NCBI GenBank assembly: GCA_005656395.1
Contig: SRSI01000077.1
Span: forward strand, 1,116,001-1,180,000
DNA length: 64,000 nucleotides
Source: Strongyloides papillosus
Taxonomy: Eukaryota > Nematoda > Chromadorea > Rhabditida > Strongyloididae
Direction of reading: 5' to 3'
The translations under genes were made by a program, and so were the position numbers. The notes under the pieces are model-generated. The model was not told the origin of the DNA. It was given only the letters and a program-made list of their open reading frames with translations, and did no database searches. Within the stretch, counting starts at the first letter, position 1, and each line of letters opens with the position of its first letter. This document shows positions 11,134 through 24,776 of the stretch, piece by piece.

Positions 11134-12017
11134 TAATAATATATAGAAATCAAAAAAATTTGCCAATCCAAGATTTTTTTACAGAATTTTGTACAGTTAT
11201 CAAAAGGTACTTTGAAAATTCTTATAGTTAATGTTTTTTTTTAAATATGTACTCTACCTCAATTCGTACAGTAACATATACGTGTTTCTTGAATTCGTGT
11301 TTTTAATTCTGCGTGTTACTAACTTAATTAACAACAATTTAAAAGTATTAACAAATACACCCCATAGTTTTTTAAACAATACTTGTCTATACATCATGAA
11401 TCATTTTTTTACTTAAATTTCAAGTATAAAAATATATTTTTAATAGAAAATAACATGCTATGTTCGGAAATGACCTTATCCAATTACACTATAGCAATGA
11501 AGTCTATCATTTTATATAGTGATTCTTTTTTAACTGAAATTACACTCCCACAATTAACGTCATTCTATTTTATAAAACTTTATTTGAATTTTAAATGACA
11601 TTTTCCTTTTTTCACTGTTTGAATATAAAAACAGTTGAAATTTGGTGGCTATAATAAATGAAATACTATATTAAAATATTAAGGATGAATTATGTAACTT
11701 CAGCCTTTAGAAAATATACATAAATTGAAATATATTACTACTAATATATTGATGGTAAAGAACGTTAATTTGGATTTAATATGATAATAAGTATTTTTCG
11801 TATTTAAAAGAATTAAATATTCTAGCATGAATATAATCGTTTTTTCCACTAACTAATTATAAACTTTCCATTCTTAATCCATTAATATTAAAAATGGTAA
11901 TTTTTTAGCGTGTTACGTCATTATCCTTTTAAACTTTTTCTCTTTTAATACCATTATATATATATCTACAAATATTCAATTTCAAAACTTTATTTTTCTT
12001 TTTGTCTTTATTATATA
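11134..12017. other. Intergenic, upstream of the SLC4 transporter
   Basis: An A+T-rich spacer of about 880 bp between the TTAA-flanked element and the ATG at 12018. It should contain the transporter promoter. Short hydrophobic open frames here (11231-11598) have Leu/Ile/Phe/Asn-rich composition typical of random A+T-rich sequence and are not taken as genes. Confidence 0.45.
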
Positions 12018-14353
12018 ATGTCCCTAGAGAATACTAATAAATTTGTTCAAGTTAACATAGAACCATTTAATGTTACAGAACCTACTCAACAATTTCTTTT
12101 ATCCCGTCATCATAAGATTCATCAACCAAAAAATTTCTTCACAGAAGTAAGAGCAATTTTAGATATTAAAAAATATATTTCAAACGCTTCTATTATTATT
12201 AATGAAGAAAGTACATCTTTAGATAAAATTATTAATAATTTAGTTTCTGAAATTATTTTTAAAAATAACCTTAAAAATCTTTCATATGTTGAGGATATTA
12301 GAGAAAAAATTTTTAATCATTCAAATTATCTTGAAGTAAATAAATACTTAGAACTGTTACATTTAAAGAATTTAATTACATCGGCTGAGATTATTGGTGA
12401 AAATATTTTTATTGATCAAAAATGTTTGACTATTTAGTAAGTATATTTTAATAATATCATTAAAATGTTAACTATAATTTTTTTAGTTGTGATATAGAAA
12501 AAGTTTCTCACCATTATGTAGGAATTTGTAAATTACAGTCCCCTACAAATTTTGGTACATTTTTAGAATCTCTTCAATATGTTTCCTTTATTCTGGGGCC
12601 TTCTTCATCTAAACCTATAAAAACACCATTTGAAGTTGGAAGAAGTGTTTCAACAATATTAAGCCATGAATCTTTAAGATTAGACTTAGAAGATATTACA
12701 ACAAAAGAGGATTTTATATCTAAAATAATATCATATTCTAATGAAATTTATATGGACAACAAAAAAAAAGAGTCTGAAAAATCTAATGTTAATATTAAAA
12801 ATAAGTGGGAACCATTATTATGCTTTATCAATGACTTTAAAGGACGCTGGAACAATTATCCATCTGACTGGTACGACGGCTTATCGGATTATCGTTCTAT
12901 CTCCAAAACTATTTCAACAACTATTTATTTATTTTTTACTATTATTCTAACAACAATTGCCTTAGGAATGCTTAATGAGAATAACACAAAGTCAAAAATA
13001 ACTGTATCTAACCAAATTTTATCTCAAATTATTGGTGGTATCTTTTTTTCTCTTGTTGGTGGTCAACCTTTTCTTGTTATTCTATCAACTGCTCCAATAA
13101 CTATTTGTATTTCTATTATTTATCAAATTTCATTGAATTATAATTTTGACTTTTATCATCTTTATACTTGGACTGGTATTTATACATCCCTTTATCTTAT
13201 AATTTTTTCCTTGCTTCAATTGTCGATTATAATGAGGTATGCAAAAAAAAGTTTGGAAGAACTTTTTGGATTATTTATTAGTATGGCATTAATTATAAAA
13301 ACTACGCAGGCAATGCACTATGCCATTTCTAGATATGACAAAAATTGTTCTAATCCTTTAGATATCCTTTCATGTGACAGATCCAGTGGATTGTTATTTA
13401 TTATTATGGTTTTTGGAACATTATTTATTTCCTTATGGTTATTTAGTTTTAGACTAACACCATATTTAAAAAAATATCATAGAGATTTAATTGGAGATTA
13501 TAGTTTACCATTAGCTATTTTAATTATGACAATTTTTGGAGAAACTATTTTTAAGAATATACCAAAAGAAACATTTACATTTAATGATGATGAACCACTT
13601 CTTAATCTTAATCAATTTTGGAATTTATCATATGAAGGACATTTATTAGCATTACAATTATCTATTCCAATTTCTATTTTATTTTTTATGGATCAACTTA
13701 TTGTAACAAGGACTATAGATAATGAAAATACTAAATTAAAAAAATCTTCAACACTTAATTGGGATCTTTTTGTTGTTGGTATTTTAAATATTATTCTTTC
13801 AATTATTGGTTTGCCATGGATGCATGGAGCTTTACCACAATCATTTCTTCATTTAAGAGCACAAGCTGATGTTGAAGAAAAGATAGTTGATGGTTTATCA
13901 ATTGAAGTAGTAGTAAAAAATAGAGAAACACGTCTTCCAATTTTTCTTACCCATGTTTTGATGATTCCTTTATTTTTCTTCTATCTTTCTTATCTCCAAT
14001 CTATACCAACCGCTGTTTACCATGGTCTTTTTTTAAATATGGCATTAACTTCAATGATAGGTAATAAATTTATAGATAGAATCTTTTTAATTTTCACCCA
14101 GCAACGTTCATACCCACCAACAAGTTGGATACGAAAAGTTCCACAGAAGCAAATTCATTTATTTACGATTATAGAAGTAATCCAATTACTCTTATTAGTA
14201 TGCGTAGGCTTTTCGGGTAAACCATTTGTTGAATTATCCTTCCCATTAATAACTTTTCTCTACATTCCCTTACGTTTATGGATTTTACCGTTCTTTTTTA
14301 CAAAAACAAGTTATCTTGAAATTTTAGATGGTAAACATCAACTGTCACGTTAA
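12018..14353 (+). CDS. SLC4-family anion/bicarbonate (SLC4A11/ABTS-type) transporter
   Basis: Exons 12018-12436 and 12487-14353 (50-bp intron, codon TA|T) encode 761 residues. Residues 1-260 match the cytoplasmic domain of band-3 proteins (FFTEVRAILDIKKY; then GTFLESLQYVSFILGP and a PFEVGRSVST segment). From about residue 280 there are some 12-14 hydrophobic segments. Family signatures are FSLVGGQPFLVILSTAP (around 331) and GLPWMHGALPQSFLH (from 581). The MHGALPQS variant is more like the SLC4A11/borate branch than the AE1 or NBC branches. SLC4 proteins move bicarbonate, chloride, borate, protons or water across the plasma membrane; the substrate here cannot be read from sequence. C. elegans homologues are named abts. 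The 14 kb upstream contain no related gene. Confidence 0.88.
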
Positions 14354-17300
14354 TTTTTCTGTAAATTGTTCATATTATTTTTCTCATTTTCATTTGTTAC
14401 TTTTTTGTATGTTTATATTTCTAAATAATTTTTTATCATTTATTATTCAAATAATATAATGTCTATTTTTTGTATCTTTATTATTTTAAACTAAAAAAGT
14501 AGTGTTTTAAAGTTAAAAACAATTACTGTTTATGTAAATTTTTTTCATATTTATATACAATATATTCATTTAACTGCATATATGATAAATTTTATTTCGA
14601 AATTTTTCTTTATACGTATTATTTTTTTAATAACCACTTTTAACATTTTTTTTTCCTTGGACTAGTATTTTTCTTTTTGGTTAATTATAATTTTATATAT
14701 TAAAGTTATTAATAAAAGGTTATAAAAATAGAAAACAAATATCATTCATGAATTATTATAAAATTAGTTCAATTAAACTTTATGTTTGTGTTCAACTTAA
14801 TATTTAAAATGTTTGATTAAATATAATTATTATTTTAACTACTAATTATCTTATACCTAAAATCAATTGTCTGACAAAAAAATTAGCAATATTTAATATA
14901 TAATATTTATTACGTAAACAAAGAACAAATTTTTAGAATTCTCTCTTAATTAATATTATTTCTGGTATATATCAATTCATCACAAATTTAGATGTATATA
15001 CATATATATTTAAATACATTTTATTTACGCAATTTATTGAATGTCTAAAATTATAAAAGGCATATTTTATTATAAAATATAAAAACTTACATTATTCATC
15101 ATTTTTTATCCATTATATTATTTTGATAATTCTTTTTATATTTTTTCATATCATTATCTTTATTTTCATTTTTTTACCAATTAGATGGAAAATTTTTATC
15201 TTCCTAGTTTGCATAGTTAAAAAAAAACTTTAATCTTTCTCTATGGTTATTTTAAACTATGTATTAGTAAAATTAACAAAACCTATAATTAAACTTTTCA
15301 CCATCTCCTACATTATAGGAAATTGTTATATTCTTAGAAGTGTATATATTCTAACAATGAATCTTTTTCTTCTTTTTATAGAATAATGATTTTATTTTTA
15401 ACCTATTGAACAAGAACTATAAAATAAATTTGAAATAAATTATTATTTTATAACTATTTCTATAACATAAAATAATGTACTCAGTCTTTAATAATAAATT
15501 ATACACAATATATGTCCATTGCATTATTTTAATTTTTATACCTTTTTTATTTCTATTCAACAGTAATAAAAATAAACTAATATTATAAATAGATAGAAGG
15601 TAAAAAGAAAACTTTAACATCTTTCAAAAATAGATTTAATTTCCTATAAAGTAGATTTGCTTGGATTTTTACAATGAATATAATTTTACTTTTTTTTTAT
15701 TATTCATATAATTATTTCTATAAAAAAATAAAAAAGAATTATTAATTTATTGTTACTTTAGACAATTTTAATGCTATTAGATTTTTTAATAATTGATAAT
15801 ATAATTCCCATTTATATTTATTTGTTAATAAATATATACCTAAGCCATTTTTTTGTGTAATAAGAATAATTAAAACTGATAATATAAAAAATTGTAGGTA
15901 GAAAATGAGAATAATTCATAAATGATAAAGTATATATTTAAAAAAGGAAAAAAGAGAAGTATTTTTGACATATGATATGGTAAAACGAAACTAAAAGTCA
16001 CTGATTACAATTTGATAAAAATTTGTAATATTATATACTACCTACCATTATTACATGAAGAAGCAATTTTTAAATTAAAGAAAAAAGCTTTTCATTTATA
16101 TGAAAATTTTTATTTTCTTAATATATTAAGTGTCTCATGATATTAGTATAATACTATCTTTAGGCTGCATAACAAGAGATACTTAATATATATAAAAGAG
16201 GGAGAAATAAAATTAATTGGAAAATGAAAGGAAAACTACATTATTTGGGGATTTTAGAAAGTGGCTTTCTTAATAACTTTGTTCTCTTCTTTAAAGTGTA
16301 TTTCTTAGATAGATAATTTATTAATTCACAGTGCAGTTTTTTCTACATTTGTTGAAAGATCAAATGAAACAATATTTGTTTTATTTTTTTACTATTTTAA
16401 TTAAAAAATTTCATTTTATAAAAAAAAATTTCTACCCGTCTCTTTATACAATCTTACTTTATTATTATAATTATTATCCATCCATCTATATTTAGAATCA
16501 AACATAAATTTCACATCATATGCTTTTATAATAAATATACATTACATCCATCTTTAATATAATGTAAACATATCACCTCCCAATTTTTTAAACTTTATTT
16601 TGTTATATAGAAAAATTAAAACTATTCCTATATTTAATTTTACAATATTTCTTAATATAATTTGTCACAAAATCACACCTATTATTCAAAAAATATTTAG
16701 AGTTGACCATTTTTTGACTTGTTTCTAATCTAATGAAGCATGCCATATTCAATTTCTGCTTAATGAAATATAAAACTTCTTTCACATTTAATACAACTCT
16801 CTTTTATATTTAAAATGTATTCTTACTTTTAAATAACAACTTGTAGCTTGAAGAAAAAATTTTCTACTTTTCTTTTTTTAATAATAATATTTATTATTAC
16901 ATTTTTTTATTTTGTATCTTGTTGTTTATAAAAAAAATCTCCATTCAAAATTTCATAATAATTCATCCTTCATATGTACCCTTTGGTTTTTTTTTAGAAA
17001 AAATTTCATGTTAAATGTGTAAATCTATCACTTGTAAATCGAACTTTAGATTAATACTTTACTTTAATTACAATTTTATAACATAAGAAAACTTTTATTA
17101 AAACTAGTAAAATTGTAATTTTTTCTTGCGGTTATTATTCATAAGGTTTCTTATTAAAAATTATATTAATAAGCTTTATGTCTGTTTTTCGTTATCTTAT
17201 TAACTATAATGGGATAAATTATTTTATTTTTTTAAGATCGTTAAATAATGCGATTGGGGTTTGGATAATGACTACAAATAAGGAAGATGACTGTTAAAAC

Positions 17301-19283
17301 AAATTACACTGTCCATATTTATTTCGTATATCATACTAAATACAATCATTTTTATAAAAATTATCACATTAAATCTTTTCCCTCTCTTTCTCATTAATGC
17401 ATAATTTTCTTTTTTGGTAACAAATTGACTAGAAAGAAAATATTATATTAATTAACATTCCCTTCTCTTATTATATATCCTTTTTTCAATTTAATGTTAG
17501 ATACATACTTCAATTCTCCTAATCTCTCTTCATTATACCTTATTTTTATATTAAAATTTATTACTTTTTATTAAATATTATCGCATGCCACAATTAATAT
17601 CTCTCCCTTATTTTTGAAGTACTAAATAATAACAAAAATTTAATTTATATACATAAATATATCACGATATCTCATTATATTTTTCAACATAAACTTCCCT
17701 ATTCTATAAAACATAATTTATATAAAAACTTTTAACAACTTTTATACATTTTTATACTTTTCTTTAAAATCTTAAACTAAACAACTGCGACTTTTTAAAA
17801 CTTATTCACAATGCATATCATATCTCACTCCAAAAATAGACATACGTTTTTTTATAGTAACTTTTTATCTTTATAATAATACATTTATAAAAATAGCATC
17901 ATTTCATGGATTTTTCATTAAATTAATTAAGATGAAGAAATAAAATTATAAAAATTAAACATTTCTTTCATTTTTTACTATTCTTTATTGTTCACCAGGA
18001 AAATACTCTTTATCTTCTTCCCTCTCTTTTATATCATTTACTTTAAAATATCTTTTATCATCATCAAGTAAACTTTTCTTTTTTTAAAATAAAATATTTT
18101 AGCTTAAATTTATGTATATTCTACTTCATATTTTCAAGAACAACTGAATTTTAATGTTCGAAATACTCTTTTATAATAATTAACATATATAGGAATATAT
18201 TTTTAATCACCATTATTATTTTTAAAAAATATGAACAAAAAGGGTGAATCTGTTTACTTTTCTTTTGTCTGTCATATCTTATACCATCATTATCAAATAT
18301 ATGTACAAATTTCTATATAATATATTTTATTTTTAAAAAGAAATATATATATGAAGTGATAGTTTCCTCCATTAATGAATGAGAAATATTTCTATTAAAA
18401 GCTCCATCCAAAAAGAGAGAAGGGTTTAGAGGAAAAAAAGATGATACTAATATTATTTTCGGTTTATTTATTATAAAAAAATTATTTTTACATTGTAGAA
18501 ACATATTGTTTATTTATTCTGTTTTTAAAATTGTTTTTTAATCATTATTTTAGTTTGTAATCATAATTGGTCTTTTTATTACAGCTAATTATAAATAACA
18601 ACATATATGGATGAAGGATGGGTAGAAATTAATTAATATATTAATTTATATTTTATTATTATTTAACAACATCTTTTTAACAGTTATTATATAATCTCTT
18701 TTTCTCTTATCTTTTTATTATCGTTTCAATTCATTGATTTTTTGCTACAATTTTTCTTAAAATATAGTATGAAATTTTATCTATTGTTTTGAAATAAATA
18801 CAACAAAAATTTACATTTGATGAATGATGTGAATTTTCATAAATTATTTACATTATAAAATCTCTCTTATATTTATAGATTTGTTTGACGCATAAAATAT
18901 TTCTATTTTCCATACTTCTTTTTAATTTAATACCATTAATTATTAAAATATTATATATGTTCTGACTATTTTTGTAAATCTATATATACTAAAATTTTTT
19001 TCATTCATTTTTATTAATTAAAATTTTAAGAACTAATACTATATAACGGATAAATTCTTACTTTTTATTTATATTAATCTCTAAAAATAATATATTTTCT
19101 TAGATAAAAAGTAATTTCAAGAAAAATATTCAATTTTTTCACAGTTTATTTTTTACAATACATATTTTCTACATTATTTTATTAATATTACACTGAATAT
19201 GTTATAATCAATCAAAAAAATCAACAAGTAATATTAAAACGAAAATATATTTTTGATGTAAAAATACAAAAAAATATAAGAAT
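14354..19283. other. 4.9-kb non-coding region, pyrimidine-rich on the plus strand
   Basis: No exon with protein features was found on either strand. T greatly exceeds A on the plus strand in much of it; for example 17521-17580 has 33 T, 20 A, 7 C and no G. That skew is what sense-strand introns or UTRs look like in this window. The region separates two plus-strand genes, so it may hold a long 3' UTR of the transporter or a long 5' leader or intron of SCYL2. This is inference. Short open frames at 15417-15620, 16603-16785 and 18313-18504 are unconvincing. Confidence 0.5.
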
Positions 19284-22193
19284 ATGTCTAAAGTTTGTGA
19301 TACTAGTCAAAATAGCTCAAACATACCTGTAACATCACTTGAAAATGAAAATTTATCAACTTCTAGTTCATTTAAAAAATCAAAGTTATCTAAATTGGCA
19401 AATTTTGCCATCCGATCAACACCTTCTACAATAAATCCTACAACAATTTTAGGCCCTAAAGAAAGTACATCATCAATTACCAGACCATTTCATTTTTCTG
19501 GTAGGCATACAGTACCTAACAGAAAAAACACCTTTCCTGAAGAAGTTGGACAGAAAACATCACAATGCAGTGTAACTAGCCTACTTCCATCTAGACCTTC
19601 ATTAATATCACCAACTTCAGCACAACCATCAAATTCTTCCAAAATTGGGAATAGTAGCTCTATAGATACTAAATATCATACTTTATCATATACATGTACT
19701 GTTGGAAAGTATTGGGAAAAATTTGATGGTTTCTCGGCAATTGGCGGTGAAGAAATTAGTATTATTACATTTAATAGAAAAAATAATGTTAAAGCACCAG
19801 TAAGAGTTGGAAGAATAAAAAACAGATTATCATTACTTGATTTATTAAGATATGAAATTAATCAATTAACTTTATTACCTAATCCTAGAATTCTCCATAC
19901 GTTAGAACCATTAGAAGATACAAAGTATGTTATTAAATATTATTATATTTTTAAATAATTTTAAAAAAATTGTTATTTAGAGATGCATTAACAATACCAT
20001 GTGAACATATCTATAGAACTCTAGATACAATGGTAGCTCATGATGGAATAACACTTCTTGAATCGAAATTAGGAGCTCTTCAAATAATAGAGGGTTTAAT
20101 ATATCTTCATAATACAGCTCATATATTACACGGAAATTTAACACCAAGTGCCATTTATGTAACAGGAAGTGGTTTATGGAAAATAGGTGGTTTTGCTTTT
20201 AGTGTTTCCGCTAATGATGCCAATATGTATCCTTGTTATCCATGGACCAAAAAATTATCTCCTGATCTACAACCAGATCTTGATTTTTTGGCTCCAGAGT
20301 ATCTGGAAAAGGATATTCAATTTGTAACAAATGCTGCTGATGTTTTTAGCTTTGGCATTCTTATTTGTTGGATATATACAGGTTTATTTTTAAAAAAATT
20401 TTTACATTTATATCATATTAGTCAAAAATTACTTCCTTTTTAAGAATATATTTAATATAATGATTATTATTATTTTTAAAATTTTATAAAATTAATATTA
20501 AACTAAACAAAAATACTTATAACATAATCAAGTAAAAATTTAATTTATACTTTTTAGGAGGTAAAAGAATAATTGAAGCAAAAAATAATTTGGAAACATA
20601 CCATATAGTTGTTGATCAGTTGGACAAATGCCTTGCATCTATAGGTTTTGAAATTGAAGAACCATTATTATCACAAATACGTGATGTCTTATCAAAAAAT
20701 GTTTCCAAAAGACCAACCATGCAAGGATTAGCATTAAGCAAGCATTTTAAAGATCCTGCTGCATCAGTATTAAGACAATTAGATGATCTTGGCCAATTAT
20801 TTGATCCAGATCAAAAATCCCTTTTTTTAAAGGAATCTCTATCTAAAGTATTAACAAATATTCCTGAATCAATATGGTTTACAAGAATTATTCAAAGGTT
20901 TAATCAAAATCTAATTGGCGTAGTTGAATTATATCCAGCAATATTTAAACCTTTATGTGTAATGTTAGATAAATGTGAATCCCATAATATCAAAAAATTA
21001 GACATTTGGTTTCATCGTATTTTTGAAAGAATCTCTCTTGAAGAAGTTGAGGATATTGTTCTTGATTATCTTCCAATACTTTATAAAAAATTAGGTGATA
21101 AATTAATCCAAGAGAAATGTTTAGACTTTATTTACATAAATATGTCCTCATCAGAAGAAAGTCACATTAAAGTTGGATTAAATGCATGCAAAAAATTAAG
21201 CATGTATCTACCAATGGGATTTATTATAGAAATTTTAGTTCCTATTTTCAAAGGTTATGATAAATACCTTGATGATAATCCCACAAGACAGGCTGATTTT
21301 TTAAGTTTGATAGAAGATATAACTACTAGATGTAATGATAAAGAATTAGAAATAATTCTTCCCTTAACTTCTATAGCTAATTCTTTACATACAATTGTTG
21401 TTTATGCCAAAGCTAGACTAGTTCTTTCTTTGTGTTTAAATGGAGCACAGAGATTAAAAAATCATGTTATTGTTACTCATGATCTTTTACATCCTTTAAA
21501 TCTTGGACTTGGATTAATGGAAATGGAAGATAAATATTTTAGTGAAATTCTCCATGCAATGGCACAGCTTGTTGAGCAACTACAATGGCTTAGACAAATG
21601 AAAACAAAAAAAGAGTCTAAAGATGGTTTCTTAAAAGTTAATGGAGATTCCAAAGAGCAATCTATTTCAGTTGCTAATTTACCAAAACTTGTTGTTTCTG
21701 AGGCCTTTACTAATGATAATAGAAAAATGTCTTTTCTATCAGCTGATGGAAGACTTGATGACAGGTACTTTCGAAGATTTTCCAAAGATAGTAGAAGTTC
21801 TATTGAATCAGAATGTTCATATAAATTAAGTAAAACGAGTGATATTAGTGATGATTCTTATAAATTAATTGAAATCGGTGGTAGACGAAGAAGAAGTTGG
21901 TTGAGTGGGTATAATAAACAAAGTACCTCTTTTGATCAAGGTAATGCTCCAAGTCCTCTTATTGATTCTCCAACAAGATCAATGTAAGTTTACTATTTTT
22001 TTAATTTGTATATTTTTTAAGAAGACGTGGTACAAGGAGTGTTCGTTCTGGTGGGAGATCACGTACCGGATCACCAGCATATATTGATGCCAGTGTCTCA
22101 AACAGCCCAAACAGAAAAGATTCAGGGAAACCGAATATTTTTACTAATTTAAGTCATAATTTAACATGCACATTACGTAACACATTTTCATAG
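19284..22193 (+). CDS. SCYL2: SCY1-like pseudokinase SCYL2 (four exons)
   Basis: Exons 19284-19924, 19981-20381, 20558-21983 and 22022-22193 join in frame to 879 residues. SCYL2 (CVAK104) is a pseudokinase of clathrin-coated vesicles that acts in trafficking between the trans-Golgi network and endosomes. A Ser/Thr-rich N-terminal region of about 135 residues precedes a degenerate kinase domain (about 138-400). The HRD motif is HGN (264-266), the DFG motif reads GGF (283-285), and the glycine loop is missing, so catalysis is unlikely. Residues 400-690 form a helical HEAT-type region. Exon 4 adds a basic Ser/Gly/Arg tail. The N-terminal extension is much longer than in human SCYL2, where the pseudokinase starts near residue 30. 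The third intron is 38 bp. Convergent with the receptor gene at 23.3 kb. Confidence 0.92.
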
Positions 22194-22211
22194 TACTGAT
22201 ATAAAATTGAT

Positions 22212-22217
22212 AATAAA
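22212..22217 (+). terminator. Poly(A) signal of SCYL2
   Basis: AATAAA begins 19 bp after the SCYL2 stop at 22193. It is close to the stop but well formed. Confidence 0.45.
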
Positions 22218-23293
22218 CAAAGAGAAAGCTGCAATATAAAATATATTTCGAATAAATTATAGTATTAATAAAATTGTTGAGATCTTTATCAAAAATTATA
22301 AATATAGCTAAAATATTCTTATGATAAAAATAGAAAAACCATAAGGGGACCTAATAAAAGAGTAGTAGTTTAAGATGTCTCAATAAAATTTCCTATGAAT
22401 AAACTGTATAAATGGTATTAAAAATATATAAAAATACTACCCTAAAGTACTATTTTGATACAAAAAAGATGATATGAATATTATTAAAGTCAAATAGCAT
22501 TTATACTTTATTTATAAAAGTTGCTTAAACTACTACATATTATGTCTTCAGAACACATTAACATAACAATTACTTTTGATATGAATTAAGAAAACATGAT
22601 AAAGGGTAATCTTTATTTAAACCTTCATTATAAAAAGAAGTTATCTACAACATTATGGCATAAAGAGATAAATGAATGATTAGTAAGAAAATATTTAACT
22701 TATGGTACAAATAATTTTTGTTATCTAATAAAAGTTAAAAAACATAAAATAAATAATTTTAAAAAAGTTAAACAATGAAATATTTTTCAAGTAAGAGAAC
22801 ATTTAACGATACATTTAACTATGTGATTCTATTTTTCCTCTAACAGCGGTCTTTTAAAAATTACCAGTATATTTAAAAATCTCTAATTTATGAATGTAAA
22901 TTAAACAATGTATGTTTCTTTTTCTTGCCAACATTATTTAACTTTTAAGTTATTCTTTTTTTACTACCATTGTTACACTATCAACTTTGACTTTACACAA
23001 AGATTTATTTTTTAAATATTGTTACCGTATACTCAACAAATTTTTTGCATATAATTTAATTTTTCCATATTAAAATATTTTACAAACTGTTAATATTTTT
23101 AATAATATTCTATAAATATAATTTTTAAAAACATTTTATTAATTTTACATTTATAAAATCATTTTGTTGATTTTTTCTTTTCAATAATTTTCATAAACCA
23201 AAAAAAATTATTAATAATTGTTTATTATAAAACATCTGCTTTGGGATCTTTCACATTTTTTTATATATGCACCTTGAAGATGTTAAATTGAAA
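22218..23293. other. Convergent intergenic region, no gene seen
   Basis: The spacer of about 1.1 kb lies between the 3' ends of SCYL2 (plus) and the UNC-55-like receptor (minus). It should contain both 3' UTRs. No exon, RNA gene or repeat could be recognised. Confidence 0.5.
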
Positions 23294-24776
23294 CTAAAGA
23301 AAAACACCCCAAAAGGAATTATTTGGTTGTTGATTTGTTAAAGGAAATGGCATATCTTGCCCTGTAATATTATTTGATGATGATAAATCATTCTTAAGAT
23401 AATGAAATGATTGATAAAAATTATTACCAAAAAATGTTGTTGGAAATGAATGTGGATATATTATAGGAAAGTATGGAAGCGAATGTTGATTTTGGTTATG
23501 ATGCCTTTCTGTGGGTAAAACAATATCTCTTAATAATGTTTCCAAGGAGGCGGAGTCTGTAAAAACATTGTCCAAAAAATTTTTTTGTATAAAACTCTCT
23601 TTTAAAGACTTAATACTAGATATGAGAAGAAGAATTTTTCCAAAACGATGTTCTTGTCCACAAATATCTTTACTTTTACCATATTCTTCAAATGAAAATA
23701 ACACTCTTTCTTGAATAATTTCAACTTTTTCTACATCAAGAAGATCATAATTATCTAAAAAAAGGTGTCAGTATAAATAGATTATTAAATTACCTTGATT
23801 GAAAAGTAATAAAGCTTTCATACAACCATTTTCAACATTATCTAATTTTAATGCTCGCAATCTATCAACAAGATTTCTATAAAACTTTATAGATGGATCA
23901 TTTGTAGCAGTGAATTCAATACCACATATAGGTAAAAAATAATAGTTTAACAAAAATATATAACTCCAATTTGTTTTTAAAAGAGTTATTTGATCTTCAA
24001 AGCAAAGTGAATTAAAATATTCAAGAGATTTGGCCCAATGAACTATCGGATACATAAGTTCTTTTTCTTTTAATGATACAGTTAAAAGAAAATTTTTGAA
24101 AAATGTTTCTGACCTGAGAATTTGTCTTATTACTTCTATATTATTTCTATATTCAATAGTTTGAAGTGGTGGTACAAAAGATATATTTCTATCAGTTGGT
24201 ATTGAAGAATTTGGAGAAAGGATAGAACTCATCATATAATTTGATCCGTTATTTGAAGAAGGAGGATAATTATATGAATATGTATAATTTGTTTGAATTT
24301 TAACTCTTTGAACTAAAATAAAAGTATAAATAAATTTTAACTAAACTTTAAAATGTACCTTCTTTTCTCATCCCCATTTTAATGCATTTTTTCAATCTAC
24401 AAAATTGGCATTGATTTCTATGATTAATATCAATACTGCAATCTTTGTTACCTCTACAAATGTAACTTAAACTTCTCCTAATACTTCTTTTAAAAAAACT
24501 TTTACATCCTTCACATGAATATTGTCCATAATGTTTACCGCTTGATTTATCACCACAAACAACACAATTTTTGTTGTTATAATCGTCATCTGTAGTTACA
24601 TTTTTATTAGTAACATTAGTTGAATCTGAATTTGAACTGATTCTTAATTCTGACGGAGACGACACTTTAGGAAATATTTCATTTTTTACTTCTTTATCTT
24701 TCCAAAAATATTTAGATCCATCAATCAAAAATTTATTTTCTTTACCTCCTCCATAATTTTTTTCATTTTTGTCCAT
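23294..24776 (-). CDS. unc-55: COUP-TF (NR2F) nuclear receptor, UNC-55-like
   Basis: Exons 24776-24359, 24312-23794 and 23754-23294 encode 465 residues; both introns are about 40-46 bp. Residues 71-136 are a classical two-zinc-finger DNA-binding domain: [20 protein letters not shown], the NR2F P-box [18 protein letters not shown], then CQFCRLKKC. This is almost identical to COUP-TF/Seven-up. The ligand-binding domain covers about 175-400 and contains [23 protein letters not shown] and [12 protein letters not shown]. The last conserved block is [12 protein letters not shown], followed by an Asn/Gln/His/Pro-rich tail of about 70 residues. COUP-TFs are mainly repressors binding direct repeats of AGGTCA. 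The C. elegans member UNC-55 controls synaptic patterning of VD motor neurons, so a neuronal role is likely but inferred. The orthology call rests on the DNA-binding domain. Confidence 0.88.

Noticed and set aside
10873..11146. Two overlapping open frames inside the TTAA-flanked element as possible transposase remnants
   Set aside because: Each is about 70 codons, crosses the inverted repeat, and shows no DDD residues or Cys-rich C-terminal domain of piggyBac transposases.
21477..21829. Open frames overlapping SCYL2 exon 3 on both strands
   Set aside because: They are shadows of the long SCYL2 reading frame and have no independent features.
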